From JAMXLO01 sp963719805 (GTDB taxonomy: Bacteria; Pseudomonadota; Alphaproteobacteria; Acetobacterales; Acetobacteraceae), in contig CAVRDF010000010.1 in NCBI GenBank assembly GCA_963719805.1, positions 372,001 through 436,000 of the forward strand: 64,000 nucleotides of DNA. The letters run 5' to 3'. The notes below the pieces were generated by a model. That model was given only the letters and a program-made list of their open reading frames with translations, was not told the origin of the DNA and ran no database searches. Every line of letters starts with the position of its first letter. Within the stretch, counting starts at the first letter, position 1. Positions 53,901-61,440 of the stretch are shown here, piece by piece. The position numbers and the translations under genes were made by a program.

Positions 53901-54418
53901 TCGATACCGACGGCACGACGGAATTGGCGCGCTTCGCCTTGCCACGGCAGCCGAAAGAGGATGGCGAGTGCATCGCCGACTTCTTCCGCGACGTGGATGA
54001 TGCGGAACGCGACGTCATCGCGTTGCAGGTGGTGACCGTTGGGCAGAAGGCGTCCGAGGTCGCTCGCGAGTGGTTCGCCGACAATCGCTACCAGGATTAC
54101 CTGTATCTGCACGGTCTCTCGGTAGAGATGGCGGAGGCGATGGCGGAATATGTGCATAAGCGCATCCGCGCCGAACTGGGCTTTGCGGGCGAGGATGATC
54201 GCGACATGGAGAAGATGCTGTCGCAGGGCTACCGCGGCTCACGCTATTCGTTCGGCTATCCGGCGTGTCCGCGATTGGAGGACCAGACGCCGATACTGAC
54301 GCTGCTGGGGGCGGCGCGGATCGGCGTGTCGCTCTCGGACGAGTTCCAGTTGCACCCGGAGCAATCGACAAGCGCGATAGTGGTGCTGAATCCTGGGGCG
54401 AAGTACTTCTCGGTGTGA
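50933..54418 (+). CDS. metH: cobalamin-dependent methionine synthase MetH
   Basis: 1161 residues, full length. The start is ATG 50933 with GAAGGA 6 bp before it (an in-frame ATG 50927 is too close). Homocysteine domain with zinc Cys residues in MIGLNCATGP and IGGCCGTN. Pterin domain with FAIGERCNANGSK and DICTAFVGRDE. B12 cap, then the cobalamin-binding domain with His732 in VKGDVHDIGKN as the lower axial ligand. SAM-binding reactivation domain with GYRGSRYSFGYPACP. It methylates homocysteine from methyl-tetrahydrofolate. It is in operon with the ArsR-methyltransferase regulator. Confidence 0.97.
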   Translation: MSRPHLLDALRDRVLLCDGAVGTRVQGMTLDVELDFHGRENCTDILNISRPDLVRDIHRGYFEAGADMVETNTFGGSPVTLAEFDIAERAFEINQRGAELAREAAEQFSDGRHRWVIGSVGPGTKLPSLGNIAYDPLEAALADQCRGLIAGGVDAIMIETCQDPLQIKAAVNGAKLARAEANSDIPIFVQATVETTGTLLVGPDIAAAAAVVNALDVPMIGLNCATGPQEMAEHIRWLAANWPGMLSVQPNAGLPELVDGQPHYPLGAADLGTWLERFVEEDRVNLIGGCCGTNTQHIAALDAMLRKRGGVRPAPVQRKSVWIPSVASMYQSVPLRQENAFFAIGERCNANGSKKWREFQEKHDWDGCISMGREQIGEGSNALDICTAFVGRDENAEMTEVMRRFTSSVNAPLVIDSTETPVLAAALKLHGGKPIINSINFEDGEHHAADRLKLAKQFGAAVIALTIDETGMAKTADRKLEIARRLVDFACNHYGLPQSDLLIDPLTFTIATGNEDDRKLAQWTLEGIAAIRAEFPDIQIILGLSNVSFGLNPAARAVLNSVFLDHAVRAGMTGAIVHVSKIRPLHLIAPEEVKVAEDLIFDRRAEDYDPLQKLLEIFADRKAADATVKKRADTVEGRLKDRIVDGDRKGLTDDLDEALKALSPLDIINNVLLDGMKVVGDLFGAGKMQLPFVLQSAETMKTAVAYLEPLMERVEGQEKGTIVLATVKGDVHDIGKNLVDIILTNNGYRVVNLGIKVPLADMLTAAKEHHAHAIGMSGLLVKSTVVMRENLEEMSRQGLEVPVMLGGAALTRGYVEEDCVRAYACGRVAYARDAFDGLHLMDKVTGNAFDDYLAAVQAKRVGKTRNPSRTLGQADARAFQPVDVGAVQARRRRLTRDVPVTAPPFWGARVIEAAPKAIVPFINERSLYQFQWGFRKQGRSLDDFLGWAKQELRPVMRRMLALCEAEDILKPQAAYGYWLAAGQGNDLIIFDTDGTTELARFALPRQPKEDGECIADFFRDVDDAERDVIALQVVTVGQKASEVAREWFADNRYQDYLYLHGLSVEMAEAMAEYVHKRIRAELGFAGEDDRDMEKMLSQGYRGSRYSFGYPACPRLEDQTPILTLLGAARIGVSLSDEFQLHPEQSTSAIVVLNPGAKYFSV

Positions 54419-54573
54419 GCCGCTCCCGGGACTGAGCGCCGTACGTCCCTGCGATCAAGCCGGCGCGGCGTACCGTACGGGGCGCAGCGCCGCGAATGCC
54501 GGACAGGGTGCCTTGCGCCAGCCGCAAATGGCATTCATCACTCGGCACCCGATTCGAGGAGGACCGACTGTTG

Positions 54574-54990
54574 ATGAGCAAACCGTCATGTTGGCTGGCG
54601 ATTGGCGCGACCGCATTGCTGCTTCAGGCCTGCGCACAACAGGCGGCGCCGGGCTCTGGAACGCGCAGGTATGCGGCTGACCTGGCCGGTGGGGCGAAGC
54701 GCTGCACGGTCTCCAAGGTGACCCCGGCGCCGGGCCAGCAGGCTGACGCGACCATGCAAGTCGACAATGAGGGGGGCTGGTGCGCCATCACCGTGGATAA
54801 CGGCGGCAGGCCGTATGGTGCGGGTCTGCTGGTCGGCGAGCCGGCGCACGGCAAGATCCTGATCCACACGGTGGGGGACACCACGCGGATCGATTACACG
54901 CCGGATGCGCGATTTACCGGCGCGGACACGTTCACCGTGAAGCTGGTGCCCGGCGACGCGACGATAAAGACGACAGTCGCGGTTCAGTGA
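54574..54990 (+). CDS. putative lipoprotein of unknown function
   Basis: 138 residues from ATG 54574 (TTG 54571 also possible) after GAGGAGG. The lipobox LLQAC puts the lipidated Cys near residue 20. The mature part is a beta-rich domain with WCAITVDNGG, ILIHTVGDTTRIDYTP and FTGADTFTVKLV, reminiscent of cadherin-like or Ig-like extracellular modules. No named family is recognised. It overlaps the convergent gene by 7 bp. Confidence 0.75.
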   Translation: MSKPSCWLAIGATALLLQACAQQAAPGSGTRRYAADLAGGAKRCTVSKVTPAPGQQADATMQVDNEGGWCAITVDNGGRPYGAGLLVGEPAHGKILIHTVGDTTRIDYTPDARFTGADTFTVKLVPGDATIKTTVAVQ

Positions 54991-55493
54991 CGCTTGGCTG
55001 AGACGACCTTGCGCGGGGCGGGTGGCGTCACGGCCACCTGGGAGCAGACTTCCAGCGTTCGCGGCACCAGATCCTTGCCTGCTGCGTAGGCGGCGAGGTC
55101 GCTGGCGTTGCCGAGCGCCAGCACTTCCTGGAACAGCAGGCCATTGCGGCCGCAGAAGTCGGTGCCGAGGTTCATGCTGGCGCTGGACTCGGCGTTGGCG
55201 AGATCGGTGGTGAAGCGGTCGTGCTCCTGCTGGCCGCGCCGGCCGTACTTGTGCTGGAACATTGCGCTGATCGCCTTCTCATTCCCCTGCAACTCCGGTT
55301 GGAACTTGCGGATGAAGGCGTTGTAGTTGTCGTCGTTGTGGCAGCCGGTGGCGAGCACCATGAGCTCGCTGCGCAGCGCGGCAATGTGGATCGCGGCGCG
55401 GTCCTGCGGGGCAAGGCACTGGAGCTGCTCTGCCTCGACCTGCTGAACGGTCAGCAGCGAGATGGCGGCCAGGCCGGACAACAGACGACGCAT
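54984..55493 (-). CDS. secreted protein of unknown function
   Basis: 169 residues with signal peptide MRRLLSGLAAISLLTVQQVEA. The mature region has four Cys (CLAPQD, ATGCHND, DFCGRNG, EVCSQVA) that could form two disulphides, and it is mostly helical. It starts at ATG 55493 with GGGAGAGC nearby. Function unknown. The convergent lipoprotein gene overlaps its 3' end. Confidence 0.75.
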   Translation of the reverse strand: MRRLLSGLAAISLLTVQQVEAEQLQCLAPQDRAAIHIAALRSELMVLATGCHNDDNYNAFIRKFQPELQGNEKAISAMFQHKYGRRGQQEHDRFTTDLANAESSASMNLGTDFCGRNGLLFQEVLALGNASDLAAYAAGKDLVPRTLEVCSQVAVTPPAPRKVVSAKRH

Positions 55494-55808
55494 CGGTGCT
55501 CTCCCATCTGATGGATGGGTGTCACATACGGCAGGGCGCGCCGGAGGGGCAAGTGCGCCGGTGGATTATCGCATTAACTTGGTACAGAGGGTGAGGAGGC
55601 GCGCCACTCCTCTCGGCAGGATATTTTTCCTAGTCGATCCACATAAAAGAGGCGCGCCACTTTGGGGATGTGGCGCGCCGCACAGTAAACAGTAACAGGG
55701 ATGCTCGGAATATCCCAACATCCGAGACGACCGATACCGCCCTAGGAACATCAATGCAACATAAATATTCTGTTATTTCATTCCGGACAGTTTCAGCAGC
55801 CTGGCGCG
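55494..55808. other. 315-bp non-coding region with clustered GGCGCGCC palindromes
   Basis: No convincing gene. The 8-bp palindrome GGCGCGCC occurs at about 55544, 55598, 55651 and 55672. The last two form a perfect hairpin (GGCGCGCCAC, 9-nt loop, GTGGCGCGCC, 55651-55679). GGCGCGCCACT is repeated directly 53 bp apart. A second hairpin GAGGAG/CTCCTC brackets the copy at 55598. The stretch between is AT-rich. Confidence 0.6.
55651..55679. terminator. strong stem-loop in the GGCGCGCC cluster
   Basis: Perfect 10-bp stem with a 9-nt loop in the gap between two minus-strand small exported-protein genes. It could end transcription of the Cys-rich gene (stop at 55809), although the 130-bp distance and lack of a T-run leave the role open. 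Confidence 0.45.
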
Positions 55809-56060
55809 CTAATGGCAACCGGGCGTGTGGGGCTGCGCGCCGCACCCGCCGGACGTCGCGTTGATCTTCATGTGCGGCGGAGCCTTGGATACGACAGTGC
55901 CACCCTCCACGGCAGCACGAGCCGTGCACTGACAATAGCCGTCAACCGGCATCGTGGTGGCACAGAGGAGATGGTCGGTCTGACAAACATTCGCCACCGC
56001 ATGACCGCCAGCGAGCATGGCAAAGATCGTAAGCGCCGCGAAGCCAACTGAGGATCGCAT
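55809..56060 (-). CDS. small Cys-rich secreted protein
   Basis: 83 residues; ATG 56060 follows a perfect AAGGAG, arguing that the gene is real. Signal peptide MRSSVGFAALTIFAMLAGGHAVA precedes a 59-residue mature domain with six Cys (VCQT, LLCAT, YCQCTA, GGCGAQ, PGCH). This suggests a disulphide-stabilised or metal-binding exported peptide. I do not recognise the family. Confidence 0.7.
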   Translation of the reverse strand: MRSSVGFAALTIFAMLAGGHAVANVCQTDHLLCATTMPVDGYCQCTARAAVEGGTVVSKAPPHMKINATSGGCGAQPHTPGCH

Positions 56061-56141
56061 ACGAACTCCTTCCTGACGGGTGACTAGAGGGTTCGCGCCG
56101 ACACAAAGCCGAGTCCACTCACTCGTTCGCGAACCTAGAGT

Positions 56142-56891
56142 TCAACCGCGGCCGATGTAGGGCATCTTCGTTGCCATCACCGTCATGAACTGAACATTCG
56201 CGTCGAGCGACAGGCTGGCCATATATGCCACCCCGCGCGCGACATCGTTGACGTCGATGCGCGCTTCCGCCTCAACACGGCCGCTGGCCTGCAATCGGCC
56301 ACGCGCGGTGTCCTCGTTGCGCGTAGTCGCGGCATTGCCGATGTCGATCTGGCCACAGGCGATGTCGAATTCACGGCCATCGAGCGACAGCGAGCGCGTG
56401 AGGCCGGTCAATGCGTGCTTGGTCGCGGTGTAGGGTGTGGAGTTACGGCGCGGCACGTGCGCGGAGACCGAGCCGTTGTTGATGATGCGGCCGCCGCGTG
56501 GCTGCTGCGATTTCATCATGCGAAAGGCGTGCTGGGCGCAGAGGAACGCGCCGGTGAGATTGGTCGCGACAACATTGGACCACTGTTCGAAGGTCAGCTC
56601 GTCGACCGGGATGTTGCGCGTGCTGGTGCCGGCGTTGTTGAACAGCAGATCGATGCGGCCATAGGCCGCCTTGACTGTGTCGAAAAGCTCGGCGATCGAG
56701 TCGGGATCGGTAACGTCGGCCGGCACCACCAGCATGCGGGGCGGCGTGGCATTGGCGAGAGCCGCTGTCTCTTCCAGGACGTTTCGGCGCCGCCCGGCCA
56801 GCACCACCGAAAAGCCGTCGGTATGCAGCGCAAGCGCGGTGGCGCGGCCGATGCCGCTGCCCGCACCGGTGATGACAGCGATCTTTGCCAT
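56142..56891 (-). CDS. short-chain dehydrogenase/reductase (SDR)
   Basis: 249 residues. Classical SDR: cofactor motif TGAGSGIGRA at 9-18, LFNNAG at 83-88, catalytic Ser141, Tyr154 and Lys158 in YTATK. GRRR in the second strand favours NADP(H). It oxidises or reduces an unknown alcohol or ketone. It is divergent from the TauD-like gene. Confidence 0.93.
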   Translation of the reverse strand: MAKIAVITGAGSGIGRATALALHTDGFSVVLAGRRRNVLEETAALANATPPRMLVVPADVTDPDSIAELFDTVKAAYGRIDLLFNNAGTSTRNIPVDELTFEQWSNVVATNLTGAFLCAQHAFRMMKSQQPRGGRIINNGSVSAHVPRRNSTPYTATKHALTGLTRSLSLDGREFDIACGQIDIGNAATTRNEDTARGRLQASGRVEAEARIDVNDVARGVAYMASLSLDANVQFMTVMATKMPYIGRG

Positions 56892-56959
56892 GATTGGACG
56901 TCTCCCATTGAATCCGGCTCATACTAACCGACGAACGACGCCCGGGAGTAGATACGGCA

Positions 56960-57850
56960 ATGGCGATCACGGTCCGGCAACTGCATCCGCTGTTCTGCGC
57001 TGAAATCGGCGGCGTCGATGCCGGCGCGGCGATGGACGATGCAACCTTCGCGGACATCCGCGCGGCGTTTGAGGAATATTCGGTATTAGTGCTGCGCGAT
57101 CAGAGCATGAATGACGAACTGCAGATCGCGTTCAGCCAGCGCTTCGGTCCTCTGGAGATGGCGGGGAAGGCCAACCCGGCTGTCGGAACGTTTTTCGCGC
57201 GGCAGTCGAACCTCGACATCGGGACCGGCGGCGTCATCCCGGCGGAGGATCGCCGGATGATCTACCAGAAGGGCAACTATCTCTGGCACTCGGACAGTTC
57301 GTTCAAGCCAGTTCCGTCGCTTTGCTCGTTGCTGTCCGCGCGCATTGTGCCGCCCGAGGGCGGCAACACCGAATTCGCCACGATGCGGGCGGCATATGAC
57401 GTATTGCCGGACGATGCAAAGCGGAAGCTTGAGGGTCTCGTAGCGGAGCACAGCCTGGTGTATTCGCGCAGCACAGTATCGACTGGTGCACTGACCGGCG
57501 AGATGAAGGCCGAGCTGCCGGGCGCATGGCAGACGATGCTGCGGATCAATCCGGTGAATGGCCGGAAGGCGATTTATGCAGGCGCGCATGCCTCGCATGT
57601 CATTGGCTGGCCGCGCGAGGAAGGCCGTGCGTTCATCCAGTGGTTGAATGATCTCGGGACCCAGGCTCGGTTCTGCTACTCGCATGCGTGGCGCGAGGGC
57701 GATCTGGTGATTTGGGACAATCGCGCGGTGCTGCACCGTGCGACAGCCTATGATACAGCGCGGCATAAGCGGCTGATGCAGCGCACCACGGTGCGCGGCG
57801 ACGGGCCGACGGTGGCGCAACCGGAGCGTTACGAACTCGCGGCGGAATAG
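56960..57850 (+). CDS. TauD/TfdA-family 2-oxoglutarate-dependent dioxygenase
   Basis: 296 residues. Fe(II) ligands His110 and Asp112 in LWHSDSSF, with the distal His in AVLHRATAYD and a 2-oxoglutarate-binding Arg further on (HKRLMQRTTVRG). The overall layout is closest to TfdA-like herbicide/aryloxyacetate or taurine dioxygenases. The substrate is unknown. Confidence 0.92.
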   Translation: MAITVRQLHPLFCAEIGGVDAGAAMDDATFADIRAAFEEYSVLVLRDQSMNDELQIAFSQRFGPLEMAGKANPAVGTFFARQSNLDIGTGGVIPAEDRRMIYQKGNYLWHSDSSFKPVPSLCSLLSARIVPPEGGNTEFATMRAAYDVLPDDAKRKLEGLVAEHSLVYSRSTVSTGALTGEMKAELPGAWQTMLRINPVNGRKAIYAGAHASHVIGWPREEGRAFIQWLNDLGTQARFCYSHAWREGDLVIWDNRAVLHRATAYDTARHKRLMQRTTVRGDGPTVAQPERYELAAE

Positions 57851-57853
57851 TGC

Positions 57854-58696
57854 TCAGGCTGTCGGCACCACCAGCGTTGCGGCTTTGGCGCGGACTGCTT
57901 CGGGCCAAGTGGCGGGCCGGCGCGTATCGAGATCGAGATTGACGCCGAACTGGCTGAGGCGTGCGATCTCGCTGCCGGTGCGCGCGTTGGTCATGCGATG
58001 GACCATGCGTAGCGACGAAGTCCCGAGATGCGCGATGCCGGTTTGCACCAGATAGGGCGTGTCGAGCGGCAAGGCGCCGGAGAGGTGCAGGATCAGCTCG
58101 AATGTGGAGAAGCCGCGACGCTGCTGCTGCATCGCTTTGGCGTCCATGCCGACGGTAGCGCCAAGTTGGCCGGAGGCGTTGGAGAAGCGAAGCACGATGG
58201 CACCGAGCGCAAAGTTCCCACCGGCGTTCACATCGTTGGGCTTCACCCTGCCGCGCGCGGTTGGAATGAGGGCATCGGTGCTGACGGGCTCGGGCCGTTG
58301 TTCGGTGGTCGGGCCGTTCCATGTGACGAGGCGCTGGCCGATGGCGTCGCGCTGTTGTGGCGTGAGCGTTGCGGCGGCGAGGTCGCAGTGCGCCTCGAAC
58401 CAGGTCACCACATCACCGGTGGCGGAATCGACGAAGCGGTGGCCGAGACGCAGCGTGCTGCCGATGGCGAGCGGCGCGCTTTCGACGTGGAAGCTGGCGC
58501 CTTCACGCAATTCACGCGCGAAGCGGGCTTCGATGCGTCGGGGAATTTCGGCGTGGGCATCGAGACCAAGAGAATCGGCCAGATTGGCTTCGGCTTCCTC
58601 CAGACGATCGAAGTAGTAGGCGATGGTGAAGTGTTCGGTGACGTCGCATTGCCAGGGGGGCACGGCGCCGCGGTAGGTTTCGGTCCAATGGGTCAT
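57854..58696 (-). CDS. acyl-CoA thioesterase-like protein with two hotdog domains
   Basis: 280 residues from ATG 58696. Two hotdog repeats: the first with VTEHFTIAYYFDRLEEAEANL, the second with NDVNAGGNFALGAIVLRFSNA. Both resemble 4-hydroxybenzoyl-CoA thioesterase-type proteins. It probably hydrolyses an acyl-CoA thioester. It is convergent with the TauD-like gene (3 bp apart) and divergent from the membrane gene. Confidence 0.82.
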   Translation of the reverse strand: MTHWTETYRGAVPPWQCDVTEHFTIAYYFDRLEEAEANLADSLGLDAHAEIPRRIEARFARELREGASFHVESAPLAIGSTLRLGHRFVDSATGDVVTWFEAHCDLAAATLTPQQRDAIGQRLVTWNGPTTEQRPEPVSTDALIPTARGRVKPNDVNAGGNFALGAIVLRFSNASGQLGATVGMDAKAMQQQRRGFSTFELILHLSGALPLDTPYLVQTGIAHLGTSSLRMVHRMTNARTGSEIARLSQFGVNLDLDTRRPATWPEAVRAKAATLVVPTA

Positions 58697-58725
58697 GACG
58701 GTGTGATGTAGTATATGAGGTTGCC

Positions 58726-59451
58726 ATGCTCCAGTGGACCATACTGATACCAAGCTTCCTCACTGCCGGCGTCGAATGGGTGGAGGCGTTCACCATCGTG
58801 CTAGCTGTGGCCCTGAGCATCGGCTGGGCGGCTGCAACCGGAGCGGCTGTGACGGCTTTGGCCGTGCTGGCGGTGATGACGGTGGTGACGGGCGGCGTGA
58901 TCAGCCTGGGCGTCGGCATGGACTGGTTGCAAGGCGTTATCGGTATTTTCCTGCTGCTTTTCGGTGTGCGCTGGCTGGCCAAGGCAATCGCGCGCCAGGC
59001 TGGTCTGAAGGCGTTGCACGACGAGACGGAAGAGTTCAGCCACACGCGCGCGCAGCTGAAGTCTGGCGATTGGTATGGCGGCTGGATGATTGCGTTCAAA
59101 GGGGTGCTGCTGGAGGGGCTGGAAGTCTGGCTGATTGTCGTGGCACTGGGCGCGCATGGCGGCTGGGCAGCGAGTATCACCGGCGCAATCGCTGCACTGC
59201 TGGTGGTGCTGGCGGCGGGGCTGGCAATCCGCGCGCCCCTGGCACGCGTGCCGGAAAACGCGATCAAGTTTGTTGTCGGCGTGATGATCGTTTCATTCGG
59301 AACATTCTGGACGCTGGAAGCGCTGGGCGGATCGGCCGCATGGCCGGCTGGTGACTGGAGCCTGCTGATCCTTGCCGCCTTCTACGCCATCGGCGGCGTG
59401 GTGCTGGTCCGCGTGTTGCAACGTACTCCACGATGGAAGGCGGTACGATGA
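58726..59451 (+). CDS. COG4280-like multi-helix membrane protein
   Basis: 241 residues with six or seven hydrophobic helices. Two half-repeats each contain an acidic motif in a helix: GVEWVEAFTIVLA near the start and LLEGLEVWLIVVALG in the middle. E-x-x-E helices of this kind occur in FTR1-type iron permeases and in the LysE/GDT1 superfamily, so a cation transport role is a reasonable guess but unproven. It overlaps the next small gene by 4 bp. Confidence 0.75.
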   Translation: MLQWTILIPSFLTAGVEWVEAFTIVLAVALSIGWAAATGAAVTALAVLAVMTVVTGGVISLGVGMDWLQGVIGIFLLLFGVRWLAKAIARQAGLKALHDETEEFSHTRAQLKSGDWYGGWMIAFKGVLLEGLEVWLIVVALGAHGGWAASITGAIAALLVVLAAGLAIRAPLARVPENAIKFVVGVMIVSFGTFWTLEALGGSAAWPAGDWSLLILAAFYAIGGVVLVRVLQRTPRWKAVR

Positions 59452-59615
59452 GCGCTCTGGTGAAGACGCTGTTCGGCGATGCGCGTAACATTGCAGTGGT
59501 GGCCGGTGTGACGTTGGCCGGCGTGGCGCTGATCAGCATGGGCGAAGCAGCGATTGCCGGTTATGTGGTGCCACCGCTGACGCTTGCGGGGATCTGCTGG
59601 CTGGCACGGCATTGA
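59448..59615 (+). CDS. small membrane protein coupled to the COG4280-like gene
   Basis: 55 residues from ATG 59448, which overlaps the upstream stop (ATGA). Two hydrophobic stretches (NIAVVAGVTLAGVALIS and AGYVVPPLTLAGICWLA) suggest a two-helix membrane peptide, probably an accessory subunit. No family name recognised. Confidence 0.65.
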   Translation: MSALVKTLFGDARNIAVVAGVTLAGVALISMGEAAIAGYVVPPLTLAGICWLARH

Positions 59616-59621
59616 CCGCGA

Positions 59622-60120
59622 TCAATTCGCAGCAACCAGCGGGCGTAGCCTGACGCGCGCGGCGGCGCGGGCGCTTTCGCTCGCGGTGAGCAGTTCCAAA
59701 TCCTCGTCATTTCCAGTCGGCGTCAACGCCATGTCGCGATAATCGCGCGCTTGGGGGTCGCGTTTGAGACGTTGGCGGACGTATAGCAGGCGTGCCGTCA
59801 TAACGGCGATTTGGGCGTGCTTCGCCACGAAATCGACGGCGAAAGCAGGCCAGAAACGCCAGGCTGTCGGCGGTGCGATTCTGCGTCTTCTTGGCCGCGA
59901 GCAGGCTATCCGGGTTGATCAATTCCAGTCCGACGAACACACGCACGACGCAGGCGCGAGCAGCGTTTTCGATGAAGCGCGGGATGCGATGACATAGGGT
60001 ATCGACCTGGATGGTCAGCTTGATGCTGATCCGTTCGCGCTCCCGCAGTTGGATGCGACGATCGAATATCGACGGCTTGATCAGGACGAGCCGGAAGTGG
60101 CGGCGCGATCCATGTGACAA
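59622..60120 (-). pseudogene. remnant of a B12-binding-type radical SAM protein gene
   Basis: Upstream frame: IQLRERERISIKLTIQVDTL then FIENAARACVVRVFVGLELI and NPDSLLAAKKTQN. This matches the mid-region of large B12-binding-domain/radical SAM proteins. It then jumps, by a frame change at about 59840, to AKHAQIAVMTARLLYVRQRL and RDPQARDYRDMALTP, which is the usual C-terminus of the same family. About 150 residues expected between these parts are missing, and so is the whole N-terminal half with the Cys cluster. Two deletions and a frame change mean no functional enzyme can be made. Confidence 0.65.
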
Positions 60121-60236
60121 AGTATCGGGTTATCCACGATGCGGTATGAACAGAGAACCACAGTGTATCGGAATGTGGCGAGTTCGGAGCAGTGGTATAG
60201 CGGCTCGCGGCTGACCTCTGCACCGTCCATCTCGAT

Positions 60237-60404
60237 TTACAGCTTGCCCTGTGGGTTGGGCCGGTGATTGGTAGATTTCTGTGTGGCGCGGCTGACCCCC
60301 GCGAGTGACGCCAGCAACCGCCGGATCAGCGAAGCCAACAGATTTGCTACTGCCTGCGCACGGCGTTGTCGTGCGGACTCGGTGACCGCGTCCTGGTCAA
60401 TCAT
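60237..60404 (-). CDS. small hypothetical protein coupled to the TauE-like gene
   Basis: 55 residues, MIDQDAVTESARQRRAQAVA onward. The ATG at 60404 overlaps the stop of the TauE-like gene in an ATGA arrangement. It is basic, with a central amphipathic helix (NLLASLIRRLLASLAG). The coupling supports it being real; function unknown. Confidence 0.45.
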   Translation of the reverse strand: MIDQDAVTESARQRRAQAVANLLASLIRRLLASLAGVSRATQKSTNHRPNPQGKL

Positions 60405-61129
60405 CGCAGGACCAGTGACAAGCCGGAGAGTACAGTCAGAGCCATGGCGATTCGGACAAATGTCTCGTGCGTCAACGCACGCGAGACACGGGCGCCTAGC
60501 CAGGAGCCGCTGATCACCGGGACAATGAGCACCAGGTAGTTGCGCAACACACTGCTGTCGACGAAGCGATGCCGCCACAGCAGTGCGGCCGACACCAGCT
60601 GCACGATCAAAATGAATGGCTGCAGGATGGCCCTTTGACGCTGCATGGTAAGGCCACTGCCGACACACCAGATGGCGGGAATTGCCGCCGAGACCCCGAC
60701 GAGTCCGCCGGACAACCCGCCGGCCAGACCTGCGAAAATCTCAAGTAGCGGATGCGTAGCAGGCAGACGGAGATCGGGCTTGCAGAGCCACCAGATGCTG
60801 CTGCCGGCAATGATTGTGCCAGCGATCAAACCGAACACGTGTTTGTCGATGACCTGCAGCAACGCGAGACCAATGGGCACGCCAGCGATCGCAGGAAGCA
60901 CGAGTGGCCATCGCACCGCGTAAGCAACGTGGTTACGCAGCGATACAATGCTGACGACCTGGCCACTGACAGAGCAGAGCGCGGTCAATGCAACCGTTCT
61001 GATCGGATCGAATGCGAGCAGCAGCAGTGGAGTCGCCACCGTCGGAAACGCCAGGCCAGTCATACCGGAGATGCCGCTGGCGACAAACAAGCCGCAAGCG
61101 AGCCATATCGTTGCCGGGCTGATATTCAT
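60401..61129 (-). CDS. TauE/SafE-family sulfite/organosulfonate exporter-like permease
   Basis: 242 residues from ATG 61129, seven or eight helices. TSUP-family pattern: GISGMTGLAFPTVATPLLLL near the start, RWPLVLPAIAGVPIGLALL, and the repeat-related FAGLAGGLSGGLVGVSAAIPA. It exports small anions, often sulphur-containing acids. A longer reading back to 61318 is open, but its first 63 residues look non-native. Confidence 0.85.
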   Translation of the reverse strand: MNISPATIWLACGLFVASGISGMTGLAFPTVATPLLLLAFDPIRTVALTALCSVSGQVVSIVSLRNHVAYAVRWPLVLPAIAGVPIGLALLQVIDKHVFGLIAGTIIAGSSIWWLCKPDLRLPATHPLLEIFAGLAGGLSGGLVGVSAAIPAIWCVGSGLTMQRQRAILQPFILIVQLVSAALLWRHRFVDSSVLRNYLVLIVPVISGSWLGARVSRALTHETFVRIAMALTVLSGLSLVLR

Positions 61130-61440
61130 CCGTCGCGACGCTTCGCGGAAGGCGCCCCGACCGGCCGTGATATGTACCTGCGGCGCTGAGGCAGCAGGGC
61201 GAGAGTTGCAGCAACGCATCGTGGCCTTCCGGATACGGAATGTCAGCTCAGCGTTGGATGTATCTCGAAGCTCGCCTGGGATGCTCTGAAGTATTTCGCC
61301 GCGTCTGGCGGGGTCCAAACGGCATACTGGCCATCAATAGAAGACGTGCCGTGGGCGCGTTTGCGTAAAGCCGCGCATGGCAGGACAGGCCCTGCCACGA
61401 CAATTCGAGGCCGCCGCCGCCGGTGTGGCGACCGCGCGCG
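61130..61440. other. 311-bp intergenic region
   Basis: Between two minus-strand genes. No credible gene, repeat or hairpin was seen. It presumably carries the promoter of the TauE-like gene and the 3' end of the amidohydrolase transcript. Confidence 0.4.

Noticed and set aside
60401..61318. The long form of the TauE-like protein starting at 61318
   Set aside because: The first 63 residues are polar and Arg/Cys-rich. The membrane-protein start MNISPATIWLACG at 61129 fits the family.
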